Shown here: positions 27,101 to 35,066 of the stretch, piece by piece
Numbering within the stretch: the first letter of the stretch is position 1
How the letters are laid out: each line of letters begins with the position of its first letter
DNA from: Nocardia rhamnosiphila NBRC 108938
Lineage (GTDB): Bacteria > Actinomycetota > Actinomycetes > Mycobacteriales > Mycobacteriaceae
Assembly (NCBI RefSeq): GCF_000720425.1
Contig: NZ_JOAJ01000003.1
Location: 1 to 64,000 of the forward strand
DNA: 64,000 nucleotides
Direction: 5' to 3'
Made by a program: the position numbers and the translations under genes
Notes under the pieces: model-generated
The model's database searches: none
What the model saw: the letters and a program-made list of their open reading frames with translations, nothing else
What the model was told of the DNA's origin: nothing

Positions 27101-27822
27101 GCCAGCGCGCCGATATCCCACGCCTCGTCGTCACCGCCCGCCGCGGCCAGCGCCGGTTTGCTGCCGCCGGCCGCCAGCACGGTGACCACCAGCGCGTCGG
27201 CCTGCCGGAGGGTGGCGAGCAGGTCGGGTTCGGCGGTACGCAGGGAGGCGCAGTAGACGGGCAGCGGTACCGCGCCGGCGTCCTCGATCGCACCGCACAG
27301 TGCGTCGATATAGCCGGTGTTCCCGGCCAGATGCTGGGCCCGGTAGTAGACGACGCCGACCGTCGGTTTCCCGGCCACCGGTTCGGGATACCGTGCGGCG
27401 CGGTCGAGCCGGCCCCAGGCGGGCAACTGCACCGGCGGTTCGAACCCGTGCCCGGTGAGCAGGACCGTATCGGAGAGGAAGTTGTGCAGCTGGCGCAGAT
27501 TCTGCGGTCCGCCGGCCGCCAGGTAGTTGTGCGCGTCGGAGGCCACGCCGACCGGTACGGTCGAGCACTCCATCAGTTCGGCGTCGGGGGCCATCTCCCC
27601 GCCGACCGCGACCACCGGCACCCCGCTCGCGCGCACCGCGGCCAGGCCGTCCTCCCAGGCCCGTTTGCCGCCGAGGATCCGCACGATCACCAGATCGGCG
27701 TCCGCGAGCAGGCCGGGGAGATCCTCCACCAGCAATCGGGCCGGATTGGCCCACCGATACTCGGCGCCACTGGCGCGCGCGCTCAGCAGATCGGTATCGG
27801 AGGTGGACAGCAGCAGAATCAC
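24190..27822 (-). CDS. cobN: Cobaltochelatase subunit CobN
   Basis: This 1210-residue protein is the large subunit of the aerobic cobaltochelatase, which inserts Co2+ into hydrogenobyrinic acid a,c-diamide using ATP with CobS and CobT-type partners. Length and landmarks fit (VGVVYYRAQHLAGNTGYIDA, MVHLGKHGNLEWLPGK, GSKPGTYGAGLLQLID, WMYEKLSESYVFDETN). It is preceded by a cobalamin riboswitch in the same orientation, so it is switched off when B12 is plentiful. The partner subunit genes are not in the window. Confidence 0.95.
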   Translation of the reverse strand: MILLLSTSDTDLLSARASGAEYRWANPARLLVEDLPGLLADADLVIVRILGGKRAWEDGLAAVRASGVPVVAVGGEMAPDAELMECSTVPVGVASDAHNYLAAGGPQNLRQLHNFLSDTVLLTGHGFEPPVQLPAWGRLDRAARYPEPVAGKPTVGVVYYRAQHLAGNTGYIDALCGAIEDAGAVPLPVYCASLRTAEPDLLATLRQADALVVTVLAAGGSKPALAAAGGDDEAWDIGALAELDVPILQGLCLTSGRAQWEANDDGLSPLDVATQVAVPEFDGRIITVPFSFKEFDEDGLSTYVPDAERAARVAGIAVRHARLRYIPAGRKRLALMLSAYPTKHARIGNAVGLDTPASAIALLTELRAAGYDLGAPGEVPGLEERDGDALMHALIAAGGQDPDWLTAEQLEGNPVRIGAEVYTAWFDTLPEELRTAVVEAWGPPPGELYVDRSADPRGEIVIAALRFGNVVLMVQPPRGFGENPVAIYHDPDLPPSHHYLAAYRWLSTDPAAGGFGADAMVHLGKHGNLEWLPGKTLGMSAACGTDAALGDLPLIYPFLVNDPGEGTQAKRRAHATLVDHLIPPMARAESYGDISRLEQLLDEHANISALDPAKLPAIRQQIWTLMRAAKMDHDLGLAERPDEESFDDMLLHVDGWLCEIKDVQIRDGLHILGRAPAGDGEVDLVLAMLRARQLWGGEMSVPGLREALGLSESGGEARERVDTVEARARELIVALQAAGWASEAVDRLVAQHADELFETAGGDPTAVAAVLRFAATEVVPRLRGTGVEIDRVLHALNGGFIPAGPSGSPLRGLINVLPTGRNFYSVDPKAVPSRLAWETGQAMAESLLERYLADHGEYPRSVGLSVWGTSAMRTSGDDIAEVLALLGVRPVWDEASRRVTTLEVIDSAELGRPRVDVTVRISGFFRDAFPHVLALLDDAVRLVAELDEPAETNYVRAHTRADLAEHGDERRATTRIFGSKPGTYGAGLLQLIDSKSWRTDDDLAQVYTTWGGYAYGRDLDGAPAADDMRTAYRRIAVAAKNTDTREHDIADSDDYFQYHGGMVATVRALTGKNPEAYIGDSTRPDAVRTRTLSEETTRVFRARVVNPRWLEAMRRHGYKGAFEMAATVDYLFGYDATTDVITDWMYEKLSESYVFDETNRKFMEQSNPWALHGIAERLLEAAERGMWASPERETLDRLRQVYLETEGELE

Positions 27823-27854
27823 AGCGATGACCTTCCTGGGGTGGCGCGCCCGTG

Positions 27855-27960
27855 GGGGGTTGTGTGCTCGCCGGAGAGGGTCTGGCTGTGTCAGTGGCGC
27901 GACCGCACCGGAGTTCCACCGGTTTCCTCGTCACCCGTCGAGCCCCCGGATGCTACCGCG
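27855..27960 (-). promoter_or_regulatory. Cobalamin riboswitch upstream of cobN
   Basis: Read on the minus strand, the leader contains GAGGAAACCGGTGGAACTCC, then GCGGTCGCGCCACTGA, then the B12 box AGCCAGACCC followed by CTCTCCGGCGAG. These are in the order and spacing of actinobacterial AdoCbl riboswitches. It ends about 33 bases before the cobN start, so ligand binding could block translation initiation. The exact 5' limit is approximate. Confidence 0.88.
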
Positions 27961-28049
27961 ACCACCGAGGCCGTCCGTCACCACACCGGTGAGCGGCACC
28001 CGCGCGCCCGTACTTGCCGACGCTTCTCGTTCCGGGTTGGCTTCCTCCC

Positions 28050-28451
28050 ATGACCGATGACGCGGGGACGCAACTGTTCCACCAGTCCATGCCCTTCACC
28101 GAACGCCTCGGCGTGGAGGTGCTCGAACACGGTCCCGGTTTGGTGCGCAGCCGCATCACCTGGGACGAGACACTGTGCACACTGGGTGGCGCGCTGCACG
28201 GCGGCGTGCTGATGGCGCTGGCGGATTCGACCGCGGCGGTCTGCGCGTTCCTCAATCTGCCCGAAGGCGCCCAGGCGACCACCACCGTCGAATCGAAGAC
28301 GAACTTCCTGCGCGCCGTGCGGTCGGGTCATGCCGAGGCGTCGTCCCGGCCGTTGCACACCGGGCGGTCGTTCATCGTCGTCGAGACCGAGGTGCGCGAC
28401 GACGCGGGCAAGCTGGTGGCGAAGGTGACGCAGACCCAGGCGGTGCGGTAG
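28050..28451 (+). CDS. PaaI-type hotdog thioesterase
   Basis: This 133-residue protein is a hotdog-fold thioesterase of the PaaI/YbdB kind: GGALHGGVLMALADSTAAVC carries the conserved HGG and the acidic catalytic position, and ESKTNFLRAVRSG the next strand. It hydrolyses an acyl-CoA, possibly aromatic. The start is uncertain, ATG 28050 or 28089. cobG follows 26 bp downstream and may share its transcript; this pairing does not suggest a cobalamin role. Confidence 0.8.
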   Translation: MTDDAGTQLFHQSMPFTERLGVEVLEHGPGLVRSRITWDETLCTLGGALHGGVLMALADSTAAVCAFLNLPEGAQATTTVESKTNFLRAVRSGHAEASSRPLHTGRSFIVVETEVRDDAGKLVAKVTQTQAVR

Positions 28452-28477
28452 TCCGGCGTCCGTAAACTGGTCGGATC

Positions 28478-29662
28478 ATGGCACGTACCGATCCCGATTC
28501 CTGCCCCGGCGTCCTGCGCCTGCACGAGGCCGCCGACGGCCCGCTGGCCCGGGTCCGGGTGCCGGGCGGGATGCTCGCGCCGGAGCAGGTGCAGACCCTG
28601 GCCGCGGCCGCCGGTGAGCTCGGGGACGGCAATATCGAGCTGACCTCGCGCGGCAATGTGCAGTTGCGCCGGATCCGCGACGCCGACGCGCTCACCGAAC
28701 GGCTGGCCGGTGCCGGGCTGCTGCCGAGCCGGACCCACGAGCGGGTCCGCAACATCATCGCTTCGCCCCTGTCCGGCCGGGTCGGCGACCACCCCGATAT
28801 CCGGCCGCTGGTCGCGGCCCTCGACACGGGGCTGCTCGGCTCGCCCCGGCTGGCCGAACTCCCGGGCCGGGTCCTGTTCACCCTCGACGACGGCCGGGGC
28901 GATGTGACCCCGCTCGGCCCGGATATCGGCCTGCACGTCCTCGACGGCGACCGAGCCGCCCTCGTGCTCGCCGGACGGGACAGCGGTATCCGCGTGACCA
29001 CCGCCGAAGCGCCCGAGGTGCTGCTGGCGGCCGCGCACGGATTCCTGGCACTCGCCGACGGGCAGTGGCGCCTGCACGAGGTCGCCGACGGCGCCGCGCG
29101 ACTGGCCGCGCTGCTGGGGCTCGAACCCCGGTCCGAGCGGCTGGAGTTCAGCGGGCCCGGGGACCCGCCGATCGGCTGGCTGCCCCAGCACGACGGTCTC
29201 GTCGCGCTGGGCGCGGGTGTTCGGCTGGGCGCCCTACCCGCCCGCACCGCCGAATTCCTCGCCGCTGTCGAACGGCCGATCCTGCTCACTCCGTGGCGCA
29301 GCCTGATCGTCACCGATCTGGAGGAGTGGCCCGCCGAGCAGGTCGTCCGGGTGCTGGCGCCGATGGGCCTCGTCTTCGACGCGGATTCACCCTGGCTGCG
29401 GATCACCGCCTGCGCCGGAGCGCCCGGGTGCGCGAAATCGCATACCGACGTCCGGGCCGACGCCGCGGCCGCTGTCGAATCGGGCCGGACGGATACCTCC
29501 GACGCCGGCGGCTCGGATACGCCGATCCCGGCCGCCGAGATCACCACGGCCGGTCGGCAACACTGGTCGGGGTGCGAGCGCCGCTGCGGCCGGCCCGCTG
29601 CGGCGGTCACCGAGGTGACCGCCGGTCCCGAAGGCTACCGGGTGATACCGCCGCGCACCTGA
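28478..29662 (+). CDS. cobG: Precorrin-3B synthase CobG
   Basis: This 394-residue enzyme converts precorrin-3A to precorrin-3B with oxygen, the step that marks the aerobic B12 route. It has the nitrite/sulfite reductase-like repeats (GNIELTSRGNVQLRRI in the first half) and the cluster-binding cysteines CAGAPGCAKS and SGCERRCGRP near the C-terminus for one [4Fe-4S] centre. A hairpin follows the stop. Its presence with CobN shows oxygen-dependent cobalamin synthesis. Confidence 0.9.
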   Translation: MARTDPDSCPGVLRLHEAADGPLARVRVPGGMLAPEQVQTLAAAAGELGDGNIELTSRGNVQLRRIRDADALTERLAGAGLLPSRTHERVRNIIASPLSGRVGDHPDIRPLVAALDTGLLGSPRLAELPGRVLFTLDDGRGDVTPLGPDIGLHVLDGDRAALVLAGRDSGIRVTTAEAPEVLLAAAHGFLALADGQWRLHEVADGAARLAALLGLEPRSERLEFSGPGDPPIGWLPQHDGLVALGAGVRLGALPARTAEFLAAVERPILLTPWRSLIVTDLEEWPAEQVVRVLAPMGLVFDADSPWLRITACAGAPGCAKSHTDVRADAAAAVESGRTDTSDAGGSDTPIPAAEITTAGRQHWSGCERRCGRPAAAVTEVTAGPEGYRVIPPRT

Positions 29663-29670
29663 GCCGCCGC

Positions 29671-29688
29671 ACCGCGGAGTACCGCGGT
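29671..29688 (+). terminator. Hairpin after cobG
   Basis: ACCGCGG (29671-29677), loop AGTA, CCGCGGT (29682-29688) form a 7-bp perfect stem 8 bases after the cobG stop and before the convergent small membrane-protein gene. There is no U-run. Confidence 0.4.
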
Positions 29689-29707
29689 CGCCCCCGGCCG
29701 GGCCGCC

Positions 29708-30016
29708 CTACTGCTCCTGCGAGGTCGAGGACTTTTCGATCGGCCGCGAGCGACGGTCCCCGTCGTCCCCTTTGCCGTGGCTGGCCACCAGGAGCACCAC
29801 GATCAACAGCCCCATCATCGCCGCGACGGCCAGCGCGGCCGACGGTTTGCGCAACTGCTCGGTTTCCTCGCGCACCGACATCTCCTCCGGCAACAGCACG
29901 ACGGGTTCGGCGGCACGGCGCTCGGGACGCACCGCGGCTGCCGGACACCCATTCGACCGAATCGTATTCCCGGTGACGAACGACGACCTGCCTTGCGGCT
30001 CCTGAACTGTGAGCAT
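29708..30016 (-). CDS. Small single-pass membrane protein
   Basis: This is a protein of up to 102 residues (ATG 30016), or 57 if the internal ATG at 29881 is used, since neither has a clear Shine-Dalgarno. It has one membrane segment (AALAVAAMMGLLIVVLLVAS) followed by a charged cytoplasmic or outer tail (HGKGDDGDRRSRPIEKSS). The sequence before the second ATG is Arg/Pro-rich. No family is recognised. It converges on cobG. The 211 bases between it and the next gene hold nothing recognisable. Confidence 0.5.
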   Translation of the reverse strand: MLTVQEPQGRSSFVTGNTIRSNGCPAAAVRPERRAAEPVVLLPEEMSVREETEQLRKPSAALAVAAMMGLLIVVLLVASHGKGDDGDRRSRPIEKSSTSQEQ

Positions 30017-30227
30017 GCGGAAATCGTATCGACGTGCGACCGGCGGTTTTTCGGAAACTTCCCGGCAATGGGGAATTTACTTCGTAATAATGTCGAGGTG
30101 TCCCAGGTCACGTATGCGCCGGTCAGCGGCTCGGAGCCGGGAACAGCAGGCCCACAACGTAAATCGGCCCGCTGTGACGTGCGGTACGCTGTCCGGCCGT
30201 CTCCGGTTTTGTGTCGCAAACCATAGA

Positions 30228-31079
30228 TCAACCGGCCCGGACGCGCCGGACACCCGCATAGGCACGCGGGGCGTATCGCAGGCGATCGGGCAGCAGCGGC
30301 CACACCGTACGCACCACCGCCGCGAACACCCCGAACAGCTTCTGGTCCACCGCTGTCCAGCGCAGATCGAGGATCTCGCGGGCGCGTTCGGGCATGAGCG
30401 CATTGGCGAGCCAGACATTGAAGGCCATCACCGGCTGCCAGATCACCGACCACACCGGTTCCGGGACTCCGGGCAGCGCCGGGATCCGGGTGCTGCCGAG
30501 CCGGAGTGCGAAATCGGTGGTGGCGTTGGCCTCGAGCACCTGGTCGATGGTGCGGTGCCAGTACTCCGCGAACTCGGCGTAGTTCGCCACCAGCACCCGG
30601 TCGGACAGTCCGTACATCCGCCACCAGGTGATGCCCTCGGCGATCAGCTGGTCCTTTTCCGCAGCGGTGAGCGGGGTCCCGAAATGCTCGTTGAGGGCGA
30701 TGGTGAGTTCGACGAAGGTCGCGTGCGTCCACCAGTACACCTCGGGATTGAGCGCGTGGTAGCGCTCCCCCCGGGAATCGGTGCCCTTCAGCGGGCGGTG
30801 GTAGTCCCGTACCCGGGCGGCCTGCGCCTCGTTATCGGCGTCGTAGATCATGCCCTGGATCTGCGGCAGGGAGCGGATGAGGCGGTCCCACGGGTCGCGG
30901 AAGAAGTTCGAATGGTCCTGGAGGGCCGCGCCCACCGCCGGATGCATGTTCTGCAGGATGCCGGTGCGGCCGAGGAACAGCATGTTCCGCAGATCTCCGG
31001 CGTACTCCCAGGTCAGCGACCCGGGTCCGATCGGTGCCCCCACGAGACGGGATGTGGCGGCGGTATCCGGAGCACCCAC
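30228..31079 (-). CDS. MpaB-like oxygenase (DUF2236)
   Basis: This 283-residue protein is of the DUF2236 / MpaB-like family, heme-containing oxygenases related to rubber oxygenase Lcp. Family marks include the N-terminal GPGSLTWEYAGDLRNMLFLG, RVRDYHRPLKG, YWWTHATFVELTIALNEHFG and a central ITWWRMYGLSD. Several histidines that could bind heme are present. These proteins are abundant in Mycobacteriales with largely unknown substrates. GTG 31079 is the start; the 224 bases to the divergent dehydrogenase gene form a shared promoter region. Confidence 0.82.
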   Translation of the reverse strand: MGAPDTAATSRLVGAPIGPGSLTWEYAGDLRNMLFLGRTGILQNMHPAVGAALQDHSNFFRDPWDRLIRSLPQIQGMIYDADNEAQAARVRDYHRPLKGTDSRGERYHALNPEVYWWTHATFVELTIALNEHFGTPLTAAEKDQLIAEGITWWRMYGLSDRVLVANYAEFAEYWHRTIDQVLEANATTDFALRLGSTRIPALPGVPEPVWSVIWQPVMAFNVWLANALMPERAREILDLRWTAVDQKLFGVFAAVVRTVWPLLPDRLRYAPRAYAGVRRVRAG

Positions 31080-31303
31080 GATCTGACCTCCTTGTCGAAC
31101 GGCGCGAAACTCTGAGACGAATAGTAGGTCATCATCTCAGTTTCTCGCCGACCGAGGGTGGCAGACATTCCGCCGGATGGATTTCGCAACGCCCGCCGCC
31201 CTCGTGTCGTATGGTCGTCTGGACTAATGTCCATACACTTGTGCATACAGCCGGGCCCGGACACTTCACGAGCCCGGAGCGGTAGGAGAAAGCAGGTTCA
31301 CCG

Positions 31304-32431
31304 ATGAAGACCAAAGGCGCTCTCATCTGGGAATTCGACCAGCCGTGGCAGATCGAGGAGATCGAGATCGGCGATCCCCGCAAACACGAGGTCAAGGTCC
31401 AGCTGGAAGCGGCCGGAATGTGCCATTCCGACCACCATCTGGTCACCGGCGGTATTCCGATGATGGGCTTTCCGGTACTCGGCGGGCACGAGGGCGCCGG
31501 CATCGTGACCGAGGTCGGCGAAGGCGTGGAGGACCTCGCGGTCGGTGACCACGTTGTCCTGTCGTTCATCCCGTCGTGCGGGAAATGCAAATCCTGTCAG
31601 GCGGGTCTGCGCAACCTCTGCGATCTCGGCGCCCTCCTGCTCGCGGGCACCTCGGTGACCGACGGATCGTTCCGGATCCAGGCCCGCGGTCACGACGTCT
31701 ACCCGATGGCCCTGCTGGGCACCTTCTCCCCGTACATGGTGGTGCACCAGAGCTCGGTGGTGAAGATCGACCCGTCCATCCCGTTCGAGGTCGCCTGCCT
31801 GGTCGGTTGCGGTGTCACCACCGGGTACGGATCCGCCGTCCGCACCGCGGATATCCGGCCGGGCGAGGATGTCGCGATCATCGGCCTCGGCGGCGTGGGT
31901 ATGTCGGCGTTGCAGGGCGCGGCCCACGCGGGCGCCCGGTACATCTTCGCGGTCGACCCGGTGCCGTGGAAACGCGAACAGGCCGTGAAGTTCGGGGCCA
32001 CCCACACCTACGCCACCATCGAGGAGGCGACCGCCGGCTGCGCCGAGGTCACCTGGGGCGGTATGGCGAAGAAAGTGATCGTGACCGTCGGCGAGGTGCA
32101 CGGCGAGGACGTCGACAGCTGGATGGGCATCACCGCCAAGGCCGGTACGTGCGTCCTCACCGCCATGGGCAGCCTGACCGAGAACAAGACGACCCTGAAC
32201 CTCGCCATGCTCTCGCTATTGCAGAAGAACCTGCAGGGCACCATCTTCGGTGGCGGCAACCCGCACTACGACATCCCGCACCTGCTGTCGATGTACCAGG
32301 TCGGCAAGTTGAATCTCGACGATATGGTCACCCGGCAGTACCGGCTCGAGGACATCAACGACGGCTATCAGGACATGCTGGCCGGCCGCAATATCCGCGG
32401 CATCATCCGCTACACCGACGCGGACCGCTGA
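31304..32431 (+). CDS. NDMA-dependent (mycofactocin-linked) alcohol dehydrogenase
   Basis: This 375-residue zinc medium-chain dehydrogenase has the catalytic-zinc residues (GMCHSDHH, GGHEGAG), the structural-zinc cysteines (CGKCKSCQAGLRNLC) and the Rossmann motif GLGGVG. The close fit to actinobacterial nicotinoprotein dehydrogenases (assayed with NDMA) indicates tightly bound NAD and mycofactocin as the physiological acceptor. AGGAG lies upstream of the ATG. The next gene follows after 58 bp and may be co-transcribed. The substrate is probably a primary alcohol or hydroxysteroid-like compound. Confidence 0.9.
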   Translation: MKTKGALIWEFDQPWQIEEIEIGDPRKHEVKVQLEAAGMCHSDHHLVTGGIPMMGFPVLGGHEGAGIVTEVGEGVEDLAVGDHVVLSFIPSCGKCKSCQAGLRNLCDLGALLLAGTSVTDGSFRIQARGHDVYPMALLGTFSPYMVVHQSSVVKIDPSIPFEVACLVGCGVTTGYGSAVRTADIRPGEDVAIIGLGGVGMSALQGAAHAGARYIFAVDPVPWKREQAVKFGATHTYATIEEATAGCAEVTWGGMAKKVIVTVGEVHGEDVDSWMGITAKAGTCVLTAMGSLTENKTTLNLAMLSLLQKNLQGTIFGGGNPHYDIPHLLSMYQVGKLNLDDMVTRQYRLEDINDGYQDMLAGRNIRGIIRYTDADR

Positions 32432-32489
32432 GCCGCCCGGACCACCGGCGCCGGCCTGCCGCGCGACCGGACAGTGACGAGGAGGACGT

Positions 32490-33557
32490 GTGAGCTACCG
32501 GGTCGTGCAATGGGCCACCGGATCGGTCGGCCGGGCCGCGCTGCGAGCCGTTATCGACCATCCGGAACTCGAACTGGTGGGGTGCTGGGTGCATTCGCCG
32601 GACAAACGCGGCCGTGACGTGGGTGAGATCCTCGGCCGGGCGCCCGTCGGGGTGCGGGCGACCGACAGTCTCGACGAGATCCTCGCGCTGCCCGCCGACG
32701 CCGTGATCTACGCGCCGCTGCTCCCGCGCGCGAAGGAGGTGGCGGCACTGCTGCGGTCGGGGAAGAACGTGGTGACGCCGGTCGGCTGGTTCTATCCCGA
32801 CGACGAGCAGGCCGAACCGGTCCGGCAGGCATGTCTGGCGGGCGGGACCACACTGCACGGCACCGGAATAGATCCCGGCGGGGTCACCGAGGTGTTCCCG
32901 CTGATGCTGTCGGCCATGTCCGCGGCGGTCACCTTCGTGCGCGGCGAGGAGTTCTCCGATATCCGGACCTACGGCGCGCCCGATGTGGTGCGCCACATCA
33001 TGCGATTCGGTGCCACTCCCGCCGAGGCCGCCGCGGGCCCGATGCGGCAACTGCTCGACGGCGGCTTCCGCCAATCGGTCCGGATGATCCTGGACACGCT
33101 GGGCTTCGGCGGGAACCCGGAGATCCGCACGGTGCACGAGACGGCGGTCGCGACCGCACCGATCGAATCACCCATCGGCACCATCGAACCCGGGCAGGTG
33201 GCCGGCCAGCGCTTCCACTGGGAGGCGGTGGCCGGCGGCGAAACCGTCGTGCGCATCGGGGTCAACTGGCTGATGGGCCAACAGCATCTCGACCCGCCGT
33301 GGACACTCGGCGCCGAGGGCGAACGGTTCGAGATCGAGATCGACGGCGACCCGGGCACGTTCGTCACCATCCGCGGGTGGCAATCCGAACCCGGAGACCC
33401 GCCGGAGGCCGAGAATCCCGGGATCGCCGCGACGGCCGCGCACTGCGTCAACTCCGTCCCGTACGTCTGCGCGGCCGAACCCGGTATCCGTACCTCGGTC
33501 GAACTGCCGATGGTGGCGGGCCGGGCCCATCCGCGGTTCACGACCGGGTCGCGGTAG
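32490..33557 (+). CDS. Dihydrodipicolinate-reductase-like NAD(P)-binding protein
   Basis: This 355-residue protein has an N-terminal Rossmann fold (VVQWATGSVGRAALRAVIDH) and a long C-terminal part (EIDGDPGTFVTIRGWQSEPG). It belongs to the actinobacterial group usually named dihydrodipicolinate reductase N-terminal domain-containing protein, or amine dehydrogenase-like, often next to lipid or steroid catabolism genes. GTG 32490 follows GAGGAGG. Its neighbour is the NDMA-type dehydrogenase, so it may act on the resulting carbonyl. Substrate is unknown. Confidence 0.78.
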   Translation: MSYRVVQWATGSVGRAALRAVIDHPELELVGCWVHSPDKRGRDVGEILGRAPVGVRATDSLDEILALPADAVIYAPLLPRAKEVAALLRSGKNVVTPVGWFYPDDEQAEPVRQACLAGGTTLHGTGIDPGGVTEVFPLMLSAMSAAVTFVRGEEFSDIRTYGAPDVVRHIMRFGATPAEAAAGPMRQLLDGGFRQSVRMILDTLGFGGNPEIRTVHETAVATAPIESPIGTIEPGQVAGQRFHWEAVAGGETVVRIGVNWLMGQQHLDPPWTLGAEGERFEIEIDGDPGTFVTIRGWQSEPGDPPEAENPGIAATAAHCVNSVPYVCAAEPGIRTSVELPMVAGRAHPRFTTGSR

Positions 33558-33569
33558 GCGAGCAGCGGA

Positions 33570-33998
33570 CTACCGGGTGCGCCGCAACGCCAGAACCGGG
33601 ATGGTGCGGAAGCCGGCCGCCTTCTGCTCGTATTCGGCGAAGCCGGGATAGCGGCGCGACTGTTCGCCGTAGATGCGGTCGCGCTCCGCGCCGGTCACCT
33701 CCGTGACCGTGACGGGATAGGTCTCGGTCCCCCGCTCCACCGTGGCCTCCCCGGCCGCGGTCAGGTTGCGGTACCAGTCGGGATTCGTCGGCGCACCCGC
33801 TTTACTGGCGAATACGTAGACCAGGCCGTCGGGATCCTGTTCATCGGCCAGGTACATCATCGGGGTCACCGATTCACGGCCGGTGCGCCGGCCGCGATGG
33901 TGCACCAATGCCAACGGCGCATCCTTGAAGAACCCGCCGACCCGGCCCTCGTTGGCCCGGAATTCCGTGATGATCCGGTCGTTCCAGTCATCTGCCAT
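33570..33998 (-). CDS. Ddn-like deazaflavin-dependent nitroreductase family protein
   Basis: This 142-residue split-barrel protein is of the F420-binding Ddn/FDOR-A group: ALVHHRGRRTGRESVTPMMYL, VFASKAGAPTNPDWYRNL and RYPGFAEYEQKA are hallmark stretches. These enzymes use reduced F420 to reduce quinones and, incidentally, nitro-compounds. ATG 33998 is preferred, with ATG 34007 as alternative. It converges with the preceding gene at 12 bp. It implies F420 synthesis in the host. Confidence 0.88.
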   Translation of the reverse strand: MADDWNDRIITEFRANEGRVGGFFKDAPLALVHHRGRRTGRESVTPMMYLADEQDPDGLVYVFASKAGAPTNPDWYRNLTAAGEATVERGTETYPVTVTEVTGAERDRIYGEQSRRYPGFAEYEQKAAGFRTIPVLALRRTR

Positions 33999-34169
33999 AC
34001 CCGGCATTATCCAGCGGACCAGCGGCCGGTCCCGTAGTCCCGGCCGCGCGGCGGGTCATCACCGGACCGTTCGACGGCACCGCGACCGGCGCCCGACAGC
34101 CCGGCACCACACACATCCTGCCCGCGAACCGCTCACATATCGCGTGACGTGCCATGACCGCCGAAACGG

Positions 34170-34784
34170 TCAGCGCAGACACAACGGCGTGATATCGGAG
34201 CGGCCACCGGTGGTGGGCGAGCTCAGGTACATGCAGGGTGTCTGTCCCGCCGCGGTGATGGCGGACTTCACCTGGTCCCAGGTCGGCGCGTCGAGCGCGG
34301 CCGAGCGGGCCAGTACGAAACCCGACAGGCGGCTCGGGTCGGTCACCAGCGCCCAGGAGTAATCGGGGGCCAGCGCGGTGACGATGTAGTTCGTCGGGCC
34401 GTCGAGCGAGTCCTGATTCGGCACTCCGGGGAAGCTGACGTGCAACTGCGCGCCGGTCACCGGGTCGTTCACCTTCGCGGTGCCGCGGATCTCGTTCCGG
34501 CCGCCCGCCCAGGTGGTGCAGGAATTGTGTACGGCGACATTGCCCTGCGGATCGAGCGTGTACTGCGCGCGGGTGTCGCGCGCACAGTCGAGATTGAACG
34601 GCTGGGGTACCGCGGCGAGCTGGTTCCAGTCACCGAGGTACCGGTTCAGGTCCAGCGTGGGGACCGGGGCGGGGCCGGGCGGCAGCGGCGGCTGGGCGAC
34701 CGCGCCACCGGCGGCCAGGGCACCGAAGGTCAGCAGGGCGGCCACGAGGCCGGTGGTGCGGCGAACTGCACGATGTGCTGTCAC
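34170..34784 (-). CDS. Secreted lipocalin (Blc-like)
   Basis: This 204-residue protein starts at GTG 34784, five bases after GAGGAG. A signal peptide (TGLVAALLTFGALAAGGAVA) precedes a Pro-rich stretch and a lipocalin barrel with the first-strand motif RYLGDWNQLAAVP and a C-terminal VLARSAALDAPTWDQVKSAI. Bacterial lipocalins bind lipids at the envelope under stress. It is divergent from a 37-residue membrane peptide gene, and the direct-repeat site between them suggests shared control by the LitR/CarH-like regulator next door; lipocalin genes are known members of such light-response clusters. Confidence 0.82.
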   Translation of the reverse strand: MTAHRAVRRTTGLVAALLTFGALAAGGAVAQPPLPPGPAPVPTLDLNRYLGDWNQLAAVPQPFNLDCARDTRAQYTLDPQGNVAVHNSCTTWAGGRNEIRGTAKVNDPVTGAQLHVSFPGVPNQDSLDGPTNYIVTALAPDYSWALVTDPSRLSGFVLARSAALDAPTWDQVKSAITAAGQTPCMYLSSPTTGGRSDITPLCLR

Positions 34785-34830
34785 GAAAACTCCTCGCGTT
34801 CGGCGGTGTGTGACCACTCTAACCCATATA

Positions 34831-34852
34831 GATGCATAATCGATGCATACCT
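34831..34852. promoter_or_regulatory. 11-bp direct-repeat site 1 (LitR/CarH-type)
   Basis: GATGCATAATC followed directly by GATGCATACCT gives two copies of GATGCATA with an 11-bp period. It lies between the divergent lipocalin gene and the 37-residue peptide gene, 20 bp before the latter's start. An almost identical site is at 36031. Eleven-base direct repeats are the operator form known for CarH, and a CarH/LitR-like gene starts at 35067. Confidence 0.65.
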
Positions 34853-34871
34853 ATTCGGCGCAGGAGGATCG

Positions 34872-34985
34872 ATGGTAGCTATGGGTTTCGCCCGATTCAT
34901 GGGAGCGGCCACGGCGTGTTACGGACTGGCCGTGGCGATCCTGCTGTGCTGCGCGGCGGGCCCGACCGCGACGAGGGCACGGTGA
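34872..34985 (+). CDS. 37-residue membrane peptide
   Basis: AGGAGG sits four bases before ATG 34872, giving a strong start. The peptide is MVAMGFARFMGAATACYGLA followed by VAILLCCAAGPTATRAR: a single membrane segment with three cysteines. Nothing similar is known to me. The direct-repeat operator immediately upstream and the MerR gene 81 bp downstream suggest it is part of the same light- or cobalamin-type response. Short length is the main reason for doubt. Confidence 0.55.
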   Translation: MVAMGFARFMGAATACYGLAVAILLCCAAGPTATRAR

Positions 34986-35066
34986 ACACGGCCGTACGCC
35001 GACGGCGCCCACGCCGAAGTCGCGGGTCCGCCTCGGCCGGCGAATCGGGACAGGCAGAATAAGACG